Shown: positions 53,045 to 62,274, counted from the stretch's first letter. The stretch is 64,000 nt of DNA from Chryseomicrobium aureum (GCF_016909155.1 NZ_JAFBFG010000005.1:51093-115092); one strand, 5' to 3'. A program made the numbers and translations. The notes: generated by a model not told the origin, from the letters alone.

Positions 53045-54258
53045 CAACTAAATCCTCACTCTTCAAAAACCGCTCATTTCTCTCTGTCTGGTCCGGCAAT
53101 GCTGCTTCTGAACTCGGCGGGGCATTCGGCACCTTTTGTAATTCAATTCTTGTCTTTCAATTGACTGGTTCGGGACTGGCACTAGGAAGTATGTGGATCT
53201 TGTATTATGTCCCGTCACTACTTTTACAATTTGTAATCGGTCCTTTCATCGATCGATGGAGTCGCAAGAGAATTATGATTTTTAGCCAACTTGTTCGTGG
53301 AACTGTATTTCTTGTACCACTCTTCTTATTGTATATAAATGAACTAGAAGTTTTGCACGTCTATGCAGTTCAGCTTGTAATTGGTTTGATTACGCCTCTT
53401 TATGTACCAGCAAATCAAGCGATTACTCCAACTTTGGTTAAAGAAGGGGAACTACATCAGGCAAATGCCTATTTAGATGGGACTGCCAGACTAATGTCTT
53501 TCCTAGCTCCAGTGCTTGCGGGCGTAGTGATCGAATTCACGAGTGTCCAAGTTACTTTATATTTCGTGAGTGGTTTACTTCTCTCTAGTGGTTTATTATT
53601 ATTACTGGTAGAAGAGCGAAAACAAGTAGGCGCGATACGAGCTTCTTGGTGGTCGGAGATGAAAGTAGGGTACCGGATGTTCTTTCAAAATCCTGTCCTT
53701 CTCTGGCTAGGTGTTTTCTTAGGGTTTGTACAATTTGGGGTGGGTGTCACACTCATTACCACACTTCCATACATTACAACGGAGCTGAATGGTTCGTACG
53801 CAGACTATGGATACTTTATGGCTGGTTTCCCTGTTGGTTATATTTTGGGTGCTGTTTTAGTGCCGAAGATTAAAATGAAGGGGTTAGGTTTGATGATAGG
53901 CTCTCTTTTCATTGGGGGCCTTACCTTCATAGCACTCTATTTTATTGATTGGCTACCTCTTGCAATTCTGACAGAAGTAGTTGGAGGAGTGGCGATGGCT
54001 GTGTTTAGTATTCAAAATCTAACTTTATTCCAAAAATCTATTTCAAATTCTATGCTAGGAAAAGTAGCATCTGTTCGTTTATTGCTTATACGAACCTTTA
54101 TGCTTGCAGGTATTGTGGTTGGAGGTTTGCTAAGTGAACTCTGGGGCATTCGTCCGCTCTATCTTTTGATAGGTATAGTGATATGTATAGTTTCAGTTTG
54201 TGGAATTGTGTTACCGTACTTTAAGTTTTTACGCAATTTTAAAGCAGTTGGCGGATAA
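53041..54258 (+). CDS. MFS transporter (MefA/DHA3-like)
   Basis: A 405-residue transporter with about twelve membrane segments. The start FLSVWSGNAASELGGAFGTF and RWSRKRIMIFSQLVRG between helices 2 and 3 fit the macrolide-efflux-like MFS group. Substrate unknown. ATG 53041 overlaps the regulator stop (ATGA). AT-richer codon use than surrounding genes is visible, suggesting transfer with its neighbours. Confidence 0.88.
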   Translation: MTTKSSLFKNRSFLSVWSGNAASELGGAFGTFCNSILVFQLTGSGLALGSMWILYYVPSLLLQFVIGPFIDRWSRKRIMIFSQLVRGTVFLVPLFLLYINELEVLHVYAVQLVIGLITPLYVPANQAITPTLVKEGELHQANAYLDGTARLMSFLAPVLAGVVIEFTSVQVTLYFVSGLLLSSGLLLLLVEERKQVGAIRASWWSEMKVGYRMFFQNPVLLWLGVFLGFVQFGVGVTLITTLPYITTELNGSYADYGYFMAGFPVGYILGAVLVPKIKMKGLGLMIGSLFIGGLTFIALYFIDWLPLAILTEVVGGVAMAVFSIQNLTLFQKSISNSMLGKVASVRLLLIRTFMLAGIVVGGLLSELWGIRPLYLLIGIVICIVSVCGIVLPYFKFLRNFKAVGG

Positions 54259-54278
54259 CGAACGCAGGAGGAGAAGTG

Positions 54279-54722
54279 ATGTATCACTATCATTTATTTG
54301 AAAAGCTTCCACACAAGAGGTATCTAAAAGGAATAGTTACTCTCCATGAAGCAATTTTTGGAGATGGGGAAAATATGCTTAAAAAACTAGCAGAGTTAAA
54401 ACAAGTAGTTATTCAAATAGTGGTATTAGATGAGGATGTTATTGCCTATAAAATAGGATATCCATTTGATGATCAGACTTTTTATAGCTGGGTTGGCGGA
54501 GTGAATCCTAAGCATAGAAATAAAGGGCTCGCTCAACAACTTATGAATAAGCAGCATATCTATTTAAAGAAAAAGGGATATAAGGTTGTACAAACTAAGA
54601 CGATGAATAAATGGAGAAGTATGTTATTACTTAATATAAAGAATGGTTTCGATATTGTAAGTACTTCAATCGATGATAACAACCGTCATAAAATTTTGCT
54701 TCAAAAATTTTTAAAAGAGTAG
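54279..54722 (+). CDS. GNAT-family acetyltransferase
   Basis: A 147-residue GNAT: YSWVGGVNPKHRNKGLAQQLMNKQ carries the acetyl-CoA loop (RNKGLA) in the usual place; the substrate is unknown. Strongly AT-rich (many AAA, ATA, TTA codons). ATG 54279 follows AGGAGGAGAAGTG; GTG 54276 is possible. It ends at the second copy of the 51870 terminator. Confidence 0.85.
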   Translation: MYHYHLFEKLPHKRYLKGIVTLHEAIFGDGENMLKKLAELKQVVIQIVVLDEDVIAYKIGYPFDDQTFYSWVGGVNPKHRNKGLAQQLMNKQHIYLKKKGYKVVQTKTMNKWRSMLLLNIKNGFDIVSTSIDDNNRHKILLQKFLKE

Positions 54723-54724
54723 CA

Positions 54725-54754
54725 TGCCATGAGCGAAATCGCTCATGGTTTTTT
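54725..54754 (+). terminator. Terminator after the GNAT gene; identical to 51870
   Basis: Same 10-bp stem CCATGAGCGA / TCGCTCATGG and T run; 29 identical bases with 51870-51898. Confidence 0.93.
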
Positions 54755-54780
54755 GTTCGTTGGGCAGTTCATGGTACTTA

Positions 54781-54844
54781 ATGGTCAACTTTTACTGTTT
54801 AGTGATGCACTTTTCCTGAAATGGTGATGTACTTTCGGGATTTA
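54781..54844. repeat. Degenerate 21-bp-period array, about three units
   Basis: ACTTT occurs at 54788, 54809 and 54831 (steps 21, 22), each preceded by GGTCA/GTGATGC/GGTGATGT. Units of 21 bases can be aligned at 54800-54820 and 54822-54842. It follows the GNAT terminator. Confidence 0.6.
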
Positions 54845-54860
54845 CTGCTGGGAGAGGTGC

Positions 54861-54950
54861 TTAGTCCTGAACTACCGCCATAAAATAGCCACGAACAGCA
54901 GCTGAATCTACTAGTTCTGGTTTTACCTCACACCATACATCAGTGTATAC
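54861..54950 (-). pseudogene. Possible C-terminal remnant of a lost gene
   Basis: On the minus strand a 29-codon stretch reads YTDVWCEVKPELVDSAAVRG then YFMAVVQD and stop, with protein-like composition, but no start codon or ribosome site, and a stop just upstream. Too short to identify. The rest of 54723-54983 holds the array and no other gene. Confidence 0.3.
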
Positions 54951-54983
54951 TTATATCAGATACTGAAGAGTGGGGGTTGACCT

Positions 54984-55100
54984 ATGGATAAACAACCTGA
55001 AAATCGACCAAATCGCAGTGGAAAGATACTAGGCGGCATCGTGCTTGCGGTACTATTCCTGATCATGAGCTTTGCGATGTATAATTCGTTATTCAACTAA
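54984..55100 (+). CDS. Small membrane protein (38 residues)
   Basis: MDKQPENRPNRSGKILGGIV then LAVLFLIMSFAMYNSLFN: a hydrophilic start and one membrane helix. GGGGGT lies 8 bases upstream of ATG and a terminator follows directly, so it looks like a real gene. Family unknown. Confidence 0.65.
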   Translation: MDKQPENRPNRSGKILGGIVLAVLFLIMSFAMYNSLFN

Positions 55101-55102
55101 CC

Positions 55103-55142
55103 AAAAAAGTGACATTCCAGACAAACCGGAATGTCACTTTTC
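55103..55142. terminator. Bidirectional terminator between the small gene and dinB-like gene
   Basis: AAAAGTGACATTCC / GGAATGTCACTTTT, 14-bp perfect stem, A/T runs on both sides. Confidence 0.93.
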
Positions 55143-55607
55143 TATATCCAAAAACTCCACGTCGCGTGGTAACAAGTCACAGTTAACGGGTGCGAGCCCA
55201 AGCTCACGAGACCAAACAGATAGCTGACCGATATGGTGTACTTCATGTGTTGCGATGTGCATCATCACCTTGATATGAGAAAACTGCCGTCCACGCAAAT
55301 CCAAAACTGCGTCATTAAAAACAGTCTCTTGTTCAAACCATTGGAGCGTCCGTTCACGTGTGATCGCCTCAAAAGCACGAATATTAGCTAGCGTTCGGAT
55401 CTTCTCGATGGGTTGAATGTTTACATCTATACCAAGAAGCTGGCTGACCCAGATATGTTCGCAATACACGACATGATACAAATTATGAAGGATGGATTTC
55501 ATACCACCAAAACGTGGTTTCACAAGTTCCTCATACGGTAACTCTTCACACCACTTCATCCAATCCGCACGCACTTGCCAATTGTAATCAAACAACGGTC
55601 GAATCAT
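55134..55607 (-). CDS. DinB-family metalloenzyme-fold protein
   Basis: A 157-residue four-helix-bundle protein with the metal His triad: one in SILHNLYHVVYCEHIW and two in IATHEVHHIGQLSVW. DinB/YfiT proteins include thiol-dependent transferases; the reaction here is unknown. Start 55607 (MIRPLFDYN) follows GAGGAGGAAGAAA and overlaps the HTH gene by 20 bases. Confidence 0.88.
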   Translation of the reverse strand: MIRPLFDYNWQVRADWMKWCEELPYEELVKPRFGGMKSILHNLYHVVYCEHIWVSQLLGIDVNIQPIEKIRTLANIRAFEAITRERTLQWFEQETVFNDAVLDLRGRQFSHIKVMMHIATHEVHHIGQLSVWSRELGLAPVNCDLLPRDVEFLDIEK

Positions 55608-55821
55608 TTTCTTCCTCCTCTGGTACATACTCCAAAATATCACCCGGCTGACAATCCAGTGCCTTGCAAATGGCTTCTAGTGTCGAAAAGCGTACGGCTT
55701 TTGCTTTCCCGTTCTTCAAGACAGACAGATTTGCCATGGTGATGCCGACCTTTTCCGTGAGTTCTGTCACACTCATCTTACGTTTTGCTAACTGGACATC
55801 AATATGAATTTGAATGGGCAT
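55588..55821 (-). CDS. YozG-like XRE-family regulator
   Basis: A 77-residue Cro/CI helix-turn-helix: MSVTELTEKVGITMANLSVLKNGKAKAVRFSTLEAICKALDCQPGDILEYVPEEE. Such regulators accompany DUF2975 membrane proteins, as here. Start 55821 follows TGAGGTGAGAAC; 9 bases after DUF2975. Confidence 0.9.
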   Translation of the reverse strand: MPIQIHIDVQLAKRKMSVTELTEKVGITMANLSVLKNGKAKAVRFSTLEAICKALDCQPGDILEYVPEEEENDSTVV

Positions 55822-55830
55822 GTTCTCACC

Positions 55831-56322
55831 TCAGATCGTCAATTCGTTTTCAGTTTTATACGTAATCGCTTCTTGCAGTAGGGCTTCTAAAACAGCTGCA
55901 AATACTGAAACGACTAGTGAAGCTCCAACAATTACCATTCCGATTAGAACTAAACCAGGTGCGTCGTCCCACTGCGCAACAACAAAAATGAGAGGTAACG
56001 CAAGCGTATACAAGAAACTAATCCATAGTCCGGAACGTTTAATTTTCTTTAATGCGGCAACAGATGCGGCTGAAAAGGCACCATTGGTTTCAATTAAACG
56101 TAATAATTTATAAGCTTGAAATAATGCGATGTAATAAGGGATAGCAGAAAGTAGAGCAGCTGTTACTAATCCTAACATAATGAAAGGCAAAATGTTCTCC
56201 CCGTTCATATGAGTAAAGGCTTCCATAGCTAATAAGGGCAGAGCATAGAGACAGAGGCCGGCGACAGGTAATGCGATCACTACTAGCGCAAGTTTTAACA
56301 AAACAGTGGTACCTTTTTTCAC
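55831..56322 (-). CDS. DUF2975 membrane protein
   Basis: A 163-residue protein with four membrane segments (about 8-28, 45-68, 95-115, 122-145) and the loop FQAYKLLRLIETNGAFSAASVAALKKIKRSG typical of DUF2975. Start GTG 56322 follows GGAGAGGAGCAAGCTT. First gene of the three-gene unit with the XRE and DinB genes. Function unknown. Confidence 0.85.
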   Translation of the reverse strand: MKKGTTVLLKLALVVIALPVAGLCLYALPLLAMEAFTHMNGENILPFIMLGLVTAALLSAIPYYIALFQAYKLLRLIETNGAFSAASVAALKKIKRSGLWISFLYTLALPLIFVVAQWDDAPGLVLIGMVIVGASLVVSVFAAVLEALLQEAITYKTENELTI

Positions 56323-56492
56323 AAAGCTTGCTCCTCTCCAACAATGATTTGAGTTAAGAATACTCTATAATTTATCGTTTATCAATAAATTTATATTTAA
56401 AATCGATTTTATTACATCATTTCAGAGTTTGGAGAAAATGGGGTATACTAGAAGGTAATTAAAGAAAAAGATGAGGACAGGAGGGATTACTC

Positions 56493-57440
56493 GTGACACC
56501 TACACAAGAAGTGCAAATGTACCGGAATTTTGATGAGCTTGCAACAGATGTTTTAGATCTTGCGAAGGAGATCTTGCCTAACAAACTCATCTATTTGTCC
56601 TCTCTTACAGATGTTCAACAAGTCGTTTTAAAAGTTTCTGATGAACATTCAGAAATTCTCGTCTCTGAAGGTACTGTTGTGCCACTCCCGAAGTCTGTAT
56701 GCAACCGAATCGACTTTTCTAAAAATGAACCTCTAATTTATGAAGATGTGGAGCGAGATGCGGATTCCGTGACTGTCAAACGACTCCTGAAAGGTGCGAA
56801 TATTCACTCTTATATGGGATTGCCCATCAAACATATGAACGGAGAGCGATTCGGGACGCTGTGCGTAGCAGATAGTAAGGCAAGTGAATACGATGAGAAA
56901 AGTATCAAATTGCTCCAACGCATCGTTCGGATGTTCTCGTATTATTTGGAATTGGAACGATGTGCGTTTCGGGATCCACTCACGGATTTATACAATCGCC
57001 GCTATTTATCAGATCGTTTTAAAGAAACGGCAAACAACGGTGGAAGTCTGTTCTACCTTGACTTGGACGGATTCAAGAAGGTCAATGATACCTTGGGACA
57101 TGATGCAGGCGACGAGGTACTAAAAGAAGTTGCAAAACGCTTGATAGAAGCAACTCGTGGAAATAAGGAAAGCTGTGCAGTACGGTTAGGTGGAGATGAA
57201 TTTATCATTCACTTTGCGTATCCAAGTACGGAAGAAGAGGTATCTCACTGCGCAACACAATTAGTAAAAGCGATGGAGAAATGGGAAGATGGATATCGAA
57301 TATCTGCAAGTATCGGAGTAGCAATTTTTGATGCTGATGAAGAGATAGACTTAGATGCAGTTCTAAAAAAGGCAAATCATGCATTGTATACAGCTAAACT
57401 TTCTGGTAAAAATACATTTTTTATCTATAAAGACTTTTAA
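56493..57440 (+). CDS. GAF-GGDEF diguanylate cyclase
   Basis: A 315-residue soluble enzyme: GAF domain (about 10-150) then GGDEF domain with DPLTDLYNRRYL and RLGGDEFIIHF (intact active site). It should make c-di-GMP in response to a small ligand. I see no RxxD inhibitory site at the usual position. Start GTG 56493 follows AGGAGGGATTACTC. Convergent with the other cyclase; single gene. Confidence 0.9.
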   Translation: MTPTQEVQMYRNFDELATDVLDLAKEILPNKLIYLSSLTDVQQVVLKVSDEHSEILVSEGTVVPLPKSVCNRIDFSKNEPLIYEDVERDADSVTVKRLLKGANIHSYMGLPIKHMNGERFGTLCVADSKASEYDEKSIKLLQRIVRMFSYYLELERCAFRDPLTDLYNRRYLSDRFKETANNGGSLFYLDLDGFKKVNDTLGHDAGDEVLKEVAKRLIEATRGNKESCAVRLGGDEFIIHFAYPSTEEEVSHCATQLVKAMEKWEDGYRISASIGVAIFDADEEIDLDAVLKKANHALYTAKLSGKNTFFIYKDF

Positions 57441-57471
57441 AACCTATGTCCGGTGTGGACATAGGTTTTTT
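57441..57471. terminator. Terminator between the two convergent cyclase genes
   Basis: AACCTATGTCC / GGACATAGGTT, 5-base loop, then TTTTT; A-rich on the other side. Confidence 0.9.
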
Positions 57472-57472
57472 G

Positions 57473-59041
57473 TTAGGAAAACTCTTTTGTGCCATTAATG
57501 AAGGAAACACGTTCAATGCGATTTCGTCCGTTTGCTTTGGCTTTATAGAGTTGTGTATCTACATCACTAAAAAACGTTTCAAGGTCGCATTGCGTACAAT
57601 CGAAATACCCGACACCAATAGATACGGTAATCGTTTGTGGAGCAGGAAAATTAGTGTGTTCGACCTCTTGTCTGAATCTCTCTGCAAATGCTACTACTTC
57701 GTCTTCAGTCGTGCCTTGTATGACAAATGCAAATTCTTCTCCGCCCAGACGTACAGGTAGACTGGTCGCTGGCATAGAGGATTTCATCAGCTCTCCGAGT
57801 TTGATTAGGACTTGGTCTCCAACTAAATGCCCGTACGAGTCATTGATGGATTTGAAATGGTCGATATCAAGGATGACTAAGCCAAACGGTTCTTGGTTTT
57901 CGTGAATAAGTTCAAGCATGTGTGCATATCGACGTCTGTTTACAAGACCTGTCAGCGGGTCGGTAATTGCTAAAGATTCTAATTCTCCTAGCAATCGTTG
58001 CTGATTTTGCGCAAAGGAAAGGATCATCTGTTTGATTGCGGCAGATTCTCGATAAGGTGAAGGGATAGCTTGCGTCTCTTGAATGACTTCATATATAGGT
58101 TTTGAATAATCGACCTGTGATAGACGGTTTAGAGGTCTAGTGATGAACAGTATGAGTCCTAATAATACAAGAAAAGCTACAACGATAAAAGGTAGACTAA
58201 TCAGAATGGCGCGATTTGCAGAGAGCTCTGCAGGCGCTAAAGCAATTTCTTCAGGTGTCATAGAAATAATACCCCAATCACTTTCTTCTACTTTGTCATA
58301 TCCCGCATAAAACACGGCACCTGTTCGATCTTCAATAATACTTTTTCCTGCTTGATCTTGAGCTAAATCGCTGGTTGCTTGATTTTCAAAAACTTTCGAG
58401 CCTATCCATTCCTTCCGTGGGTGATAAATATAGTGTCCTTCGTTATCATAAACAGTTGCTAAAGTGGAATCATCTCCATAAGTTTGTTCCAGTAGACGAG
58501 TTAAGAAGTTCTGTTCTTCTAACCAAACGAGTCCGTTCAGCATACCGTAATACTCTCCGTCTTGATAGAGCGCTGTAGAGATGATGAGCATGAGTTTGCT
58601 ATTCGTACCTATGTAAGGGTTGGAAATGAAATCTTGTTTAACCTCAATCCCACGTTTCACACCTTCTGTATTAATATAGATACCCACAAGCCCCATATCG
58701 GGATAGTTGGCGCGGCCGGTCCCATTGTCATTGATGATGGTAACGGAATTAAAGTTAAAGTTTGATTCTTGGATAGTTTTGAGAATAGACGTTAATTCTT
58801 CTGGGTCGTCCCAGTTCTCCAGAACATTTGCATGGTTTGCTTGTAAACTCTCACGCATCAAGATAAAGGTATCATTTGTTAAAGTACTCAATTTTTGTGC
58901 ATTGGAGTAGTTCAGTTCAAGGGTAGATTCAGTTAGAGTCTGTCTGTTTACATAGTATTCTGTAGCAAATACAACAGCTAGCGTAACAAATAGGCTAATG
59001 GTAGTTACTAAAATAATGGAAAATTTTATAGGAAGTTTCAT
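57473..59041 (-). CDS. dCache-GGDEF membrane diguanylate cyclase
   Basis: A 522-residue protein: membrane helix near 7-27, a large external double-Cache sensor (about 35-275), second helix near 280-303, then GGDEF with DPLTGLVNRRRYA and RLGGEEFAFV (active). It should link an outside small molecule to c-di-GMP. ATG 59041. The 252-base gap to 59293 shows only AT-rich promoter-like sequence. Confidence 0.9.
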   Translation of the reverse strand: MKLPIKFSIILVTTISLFVTLAVVFATEYYVNRQTLTESTLELNYSNAQKLSTLTNDTFILMRESLQANHANVLENWDDPEELTSILKTIQESNFNFNSVTIINDNGTGRANYPDMGLVGIYINTEGVKRGIEVKQDFISNPYIGTNSKLMLIISTALYQDGEYYGMLNGLVWLEEQNFLTRLLEQTYGDDSTLATVYDNEGHYIYHPRKEWIGSKVFENQATSDLAQDQAGKSIIEDRTGAVFYAGYDKVEESDWGIISMTPEEIALAPAELSANRAILISLPFIVVAFLVLLGLILFITRPLNRLSQVDYSKPIYEVIQETQAIPSPYRESAAIKQMILSFAQNQQRLLGELESLAITDPLTGLVNRRRYAHMLELIHENQEPFGLVILDIDHFKSINDSYGHLVGDQVLIKLGELMKSSMPATSLPVRLGGEEFAFVIQGTTEDEVVAFAERFRQEVEHTNFPAPQTITVSIGVGYFDCTQCDLETFFSDVDTQLYKAKANGRNRIERVSFINGTKEFS

Positions 59042-59293
59042 AAGAGTTCACTCATTTCAGGATAGTTTCCTTAGTAGGTAAAGTATACCAACTATTGTAG
59101 GGGGAAACTATCTCAAATTAAGAGGAATGTCGGCCTAGAAAGTCGAGTTGTTTTCTATGGTTTATTTTGTAAATTAAAGCTAGTATTTTCTGAATCGTTT
59201 GATATAGTTAGAAATAAATGGCTATTTTCCAATTGCATTGATAGTTCATTAAGGGAGAAATGACGTGTTAGAAAATAAGGGGATTTGTTTAGG

Positions 59294-59602
59294 GTGAAGA
59301 GATTTCTGTTATTACTCATTTTCGCATTGTCGTTGACAGCATGTACTGGCGATTTTCCTTCTGAGATTAAGGGGAAGGTCTATAGAGTGGATGAGAGTTC
59401 AGTTCATATCGCAGTTTATGGCGATGACCCAGAAGCAGAGTATCCGGTCTATGAAGTAATCATCGATGACGCCACGATTATTGAAAAGGTAGGGGCAAAC
59501 TCAGCATCTGCAGAATCGTTAGAAATTGGTGATAGGGTAGTTGCGGAGATTCGTGATTGGGAAAAACAGATAGCTTCGAAGATTGTAGTAGAGGAGGAAT
59601 GA
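59294..59602 (+). CDS. DUF3221-type lipoprotein
   Basis: A 102-residue precursor with signal peptide MKRFLLLLIFALSLTAC (lipobox LTAC). The mature part, KGKVYRVDESSVHIAVYG then LEIGDRVVAEIRD, is a small beta fold like DUF3221. Start GTG 59294 is preferred (AAGGGG 11 bases before); TTG 59285 is possible. Confidence 0.7.
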   Translation: MKRFLLLLIFALSLTACTGDFPSEIKGKVYRVDESSVHIAVYGDDPEAEYPVYEVIIDDATIIEKVGANSASAESLEIGDRVVAEIRDWEKQIASKIVVEEE

Positions 59603-59640
59603 GGCGACTTACATGATGGCTTTCGATATTCAATAAGAGA

Positions 59641-59671
59641 CTGCAAATCGCTATTGGATTTGCAGTTTTTT
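59641..59671 (+). terminator. Terminator after the lipoprotein gene
   Basis: CTGCAAATC / GATTTGCAG, then six T. Confidence 0.9.
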
Positions 59672-59824
59672 CTATTTGTATAAAGTTTATGTACCATCTA
59701 ACAGCCTTCGAAGCCCGCCACCACTTGAAAATTCCCGAGTTCTTTTACTCACGGATTTTTTATCCTCCATGATAGAATGATGAAAACTCAATCAAAATTC
59801 AGAACTTGAGCAGGAGTGGACATC

Positions 59825-60580
59825 ATGATACAAGAAAAATTAGACTCAAAAGTGGTTGCAGCATTACAAGATAAAATTCAATTGATTCATAAAGAGGATG
59901 GGGCGATTTACTTAGTCGGTCCGATTCGTTTACCTGTAAATCTTTACGGGGAAACTGTTGTGTTCCAGTGGTATAGCTGGTTGAACTGTGACGAAGTGAC
60001 AAGTGATGTGAATCGCATCATTGAGAAACTCTCTTCATCGAATTTAGCTGAACTGCAACAATCCAGTGTACTGGCCTATGGAGACTTCGCAAATGGAGAA
60101 GATGCCATCATTCGTATGCATTCGATTTGTCACACAGGAGATATTTTCGGTAGCAAACGATGCGACTGTGGCTACCAATTGAAAGAATCAATGAAAATGA
60201 TTGTGGACCATGGAACGGGGGCTTTATTCTATTTAGCCAATCATGAAGGCCGGGGAATTGGTCTGTTCAGTAAAGCGATGGCGTATATCCTCCAAGAAAA
60301 TGGCTACGATACGGTAGATGCCAATGAAAGCCTTGGTTTTGTGGACGATTCGCGTGACTATAGCGATGCCATTCATGTACTGAAGGCACTTCGCTCAAAA
60401 CCGATCAAACTGATGACAAATAACCCGAAAAAATTACAGGCTCTGCAAGATGCAGGCTTAGAATTATCTGGCCGCCAACAGTTATGGGGCGATTTGTCCG
60501 AGTTCAATGAGGTCTACCTGCAGACAAAAGTAAAACGCTCAGGTCATATACAACAAGAAGGGACACCTGTTCATGACTGA
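59825..60580 (+). CDS. ribA: GTP cyclohydrolase II-type enzyme
   Basis: A 251-residue GTP cyclohydrolase II without the usual fused DHBP synthase. Zinc ligands in CHTGDIFGSKRCDCG, the catalytic NHEGRGIGLFSK (usually NQEGRGIGL), and LMTNNPKK are intact. It opens GTP to the first pyrimidine of riboflavin synthesis. Start ATG 59825 follows CAGGAGTGGACATC. No FMN riboswitch is visible upstream. It overlaps ribD by eight bases. Confidence 0.9.
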   Translation: MIQEKLDSKVVAALQDKIQLIHKEDGAIYLVGPIRLPVNLYGETVVFQWYSWLNCDEVTSDVNRIIEKLSSSNLAELQQSSVLAYGDFANGEDAIIRMHSICHTGDIFGSKRCDCGYQLKESMKMIVDHGTGALFYLANHEGRGIGLFSKAMAYILQENGYDTVDANESLGFVDDSRDYSDAIHVLKALRSKPIKLMTNNPKKLQALQDAGLELSGRQQLWGDLSEFNEVYLQTKVKRSGHIQQEGTPVHD

Positions 60581-61667
60581 TCATACATTTTATATGGAAC
60601 TGGCACTTAAAAATGCACAGGCCATGAAAGGACAGACCGATCCGAACCCGTTAGTGGGCGCTGTCATTGTCAATGACAACCGCATTGTGGGAGTAGGTGC
60701 TCATTTAAAAGCAGGGGAACCACATGCTGAGATTCATGCACTTCGCATGGCTGGTGAACATGCAAAAGGTGGCACGATCTACGTTACACTTGAGCCATGT
60801 TCGCATCATGGTAGAACCGGCCCTTGTGCGGAAGCTATCGTCGCCGCTGGACTCAAACGAGTGGTCATTGCTACGTTAGACCCAAATCCTATCGTGGCAG
60901 GAAATGGTGTGAAAATCTTAGAGCAAGCAGGGATTGAAGTCATCACCGGCGTCTGTGAAGAGCAGTCTCAGCAAATGAATGAAGTGTTCAATAAATTTAT
61001 CACACGCAAAATCCCGTTCATCACTATGAAATCAGGGATCACGCTAGACGGTAAAATTGCTACGCATACATCTGATAGCAAATGGATTACTTCAGAAGAA
61101 TCCAGAAAAGACGCCCATCACTTGCGAAATGAACACCGGGCCATCATGGTCGGCGTGAATACGGTGTTAAAAGATGATCCTGAACTGACGACTCGAATTC
61201 CGAATGGTAGAAATCCAATCCGGGTACTTATAGACTCCCACTTAAACGTTCCCTTAACGGCGAAAGTAGTCGTCGATCAACAAGCGGAAACGTGGGTCTT
61301 CACCAGTCAGAATGCAGATTCTGAGAAAGAAGCACAACTGCGGTCTCGAGGTGTTCAAGTGTTTCGAACGGACAGCTCAGAACGTGTCAATGTACAACAA
61401 GTCGTTGACATTCTTGGTGAGAATCTCGTCTCTTCTGTACTCCTTGAAGGAGGAGGAACGATCAACGCTTCTTTCCTCGAGCATCAACTGATTGATAAAG
61501 TGGTGTTATATGTGGCTCCGAAACTGATTGGCGGAAAAGATGCACCTACGTTTTTAGAGGGCACAGGCTTCGCCAAAATGAATCAAGCCATTGAATTGTC
61601 CGCCACTCAAATTGAAAAAACAGGCAAAGACTTTAAAATAAGCGGTTATCCCGTCTATCTTACGTAA
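60573..61667 (+). CDS. ribD: Riboflavin biosynthesis deaminase/reductase
   Basis: A 364-residue bifunctional enzyme: N-terminal deaminase with HAEIHAL and PCSHHGRTGPC zinc site, C-terminal reductase with GITLDGKIATHTSDSKWIT and LLEGGGTINASFL. It turns the GTP cyclohydrolase II product into 5-amino-6-(ribitylamino)uracil phosphate. Overlap with ribA and 12 bases to the HAD gene show one operon. Confidence 0.93.
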   Translation: MTDHTFYMELALKNAQAMKGQTDPNPLVGAVIVNDNRIVGVGAHLKAGEPHAEIHALRMAGEHAKGGTIYVTLEPCSHHGRTGPCAEAIVAAGLKRVVIATLDPNPIVAGNGVKILEQAGIEVITGVCEEQSQQMNEVFNKFITRKIPFITMKSGITLDGKIATHTSDSKWITSEESRKDAHHLRNEHRAIMVGVNTVLKDDPELTTRIPNGRNPIRVLIDSHLNVPLTAKVVVDQQAETWVFTSQNADSEKEAQLRSRGVQVFRTDSSERVNVQQVVDILGENLVSSVLLEGGGTINASFLEHQLIDKVVLYVAPKLIGGKDAPTFLEGTGFAKMNQAIELSATQIEKTGKDFKISGYPVYLT

Positions 61668-61679
61668 AGGAGTTCCATC

Positions 61680-62255
61680 ATGAAATTTGGTTTCGATATT
61701 GACGATACGTTGATTGATCTGCGCAAGCATGCGTTTGACATCTACAATCAAAAGCTAGGAAAGAACGTGCCGCTCGACCAGTTCACGAAGCTCGAGCGCG
61801 TTGAAATCCATGAGTTGTTTGACATGACGGACGAACAAGGCGGCGAGATGTGGAAATCATCTTTAGAAGACATTTACTACACGACTTGCCCCGTTTATCC
61901 AAATGCTTTAGAAACATTGGTAGAGCTTGATCAACAAGGCCATGAGATTTATTACATTACAGCAAGACCGAAGGAACACGGGGAGCGAACAAAAGAGTGG
62001 ATGAAAGCACAAGGATTCCCGGTTCAAGATGAGCGTTTCTTCTATGGCATGAAAGACGATGAAAAAGTACAAATCATTAAACGCTTAGATCTGGATTATT
62101 ATTTTGATGATAAACCGGATGTGGTAAATACGTTGGTGAAAGAAGAGAATCTCAAAGTCATCCTCAAAGATCAGTCCTATAACCGACATTTGACGTTCAC
62201 GCGTCTTGTCGACTGGACAGAGATTCAGGAGATTTTAGAAGCGAAGCAGGCATAA
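61680..62255 (+). CDS. HAD-family 5'-nucleotidase-like phosphatase
   Basis: A 191-residue HAD phosphatase: DIDDTLIDLRKHA (nucleophile and acid Asp), YYITARPKEHGERTKEW and YYFDDKPDVV. It resembles bacterial NT5C-type nucleotidases. Following ribA and ribD, it is a good candidate for the dephosphorylation step that makes 5-amino-6-(ribitylamino)uracil, but a nucleotidase function is equally possible. Start 61680 follows AAAGGAGTTCCATC. Confidence 0.85.
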   Translation: MKFGFDIDDTLIDLRKHAFDIYNQKLGKNVPLDQFTKLERVEIHELFDMTDEQGGEMWKSSLEDIYYTTCPVYPNALETLVELDQQGHEIYYITARPKEHGERTKEWMKAQGFPVQDERFFYGMKDDEKVQIIKRLDLDYYFDDKPDVVNTLVKEENLKVILKDQSYNRHLTFTRLVDWTEIQEILEAKQA

Positions 62256-62274
62256 ATACAAATACTGCGTCGAG

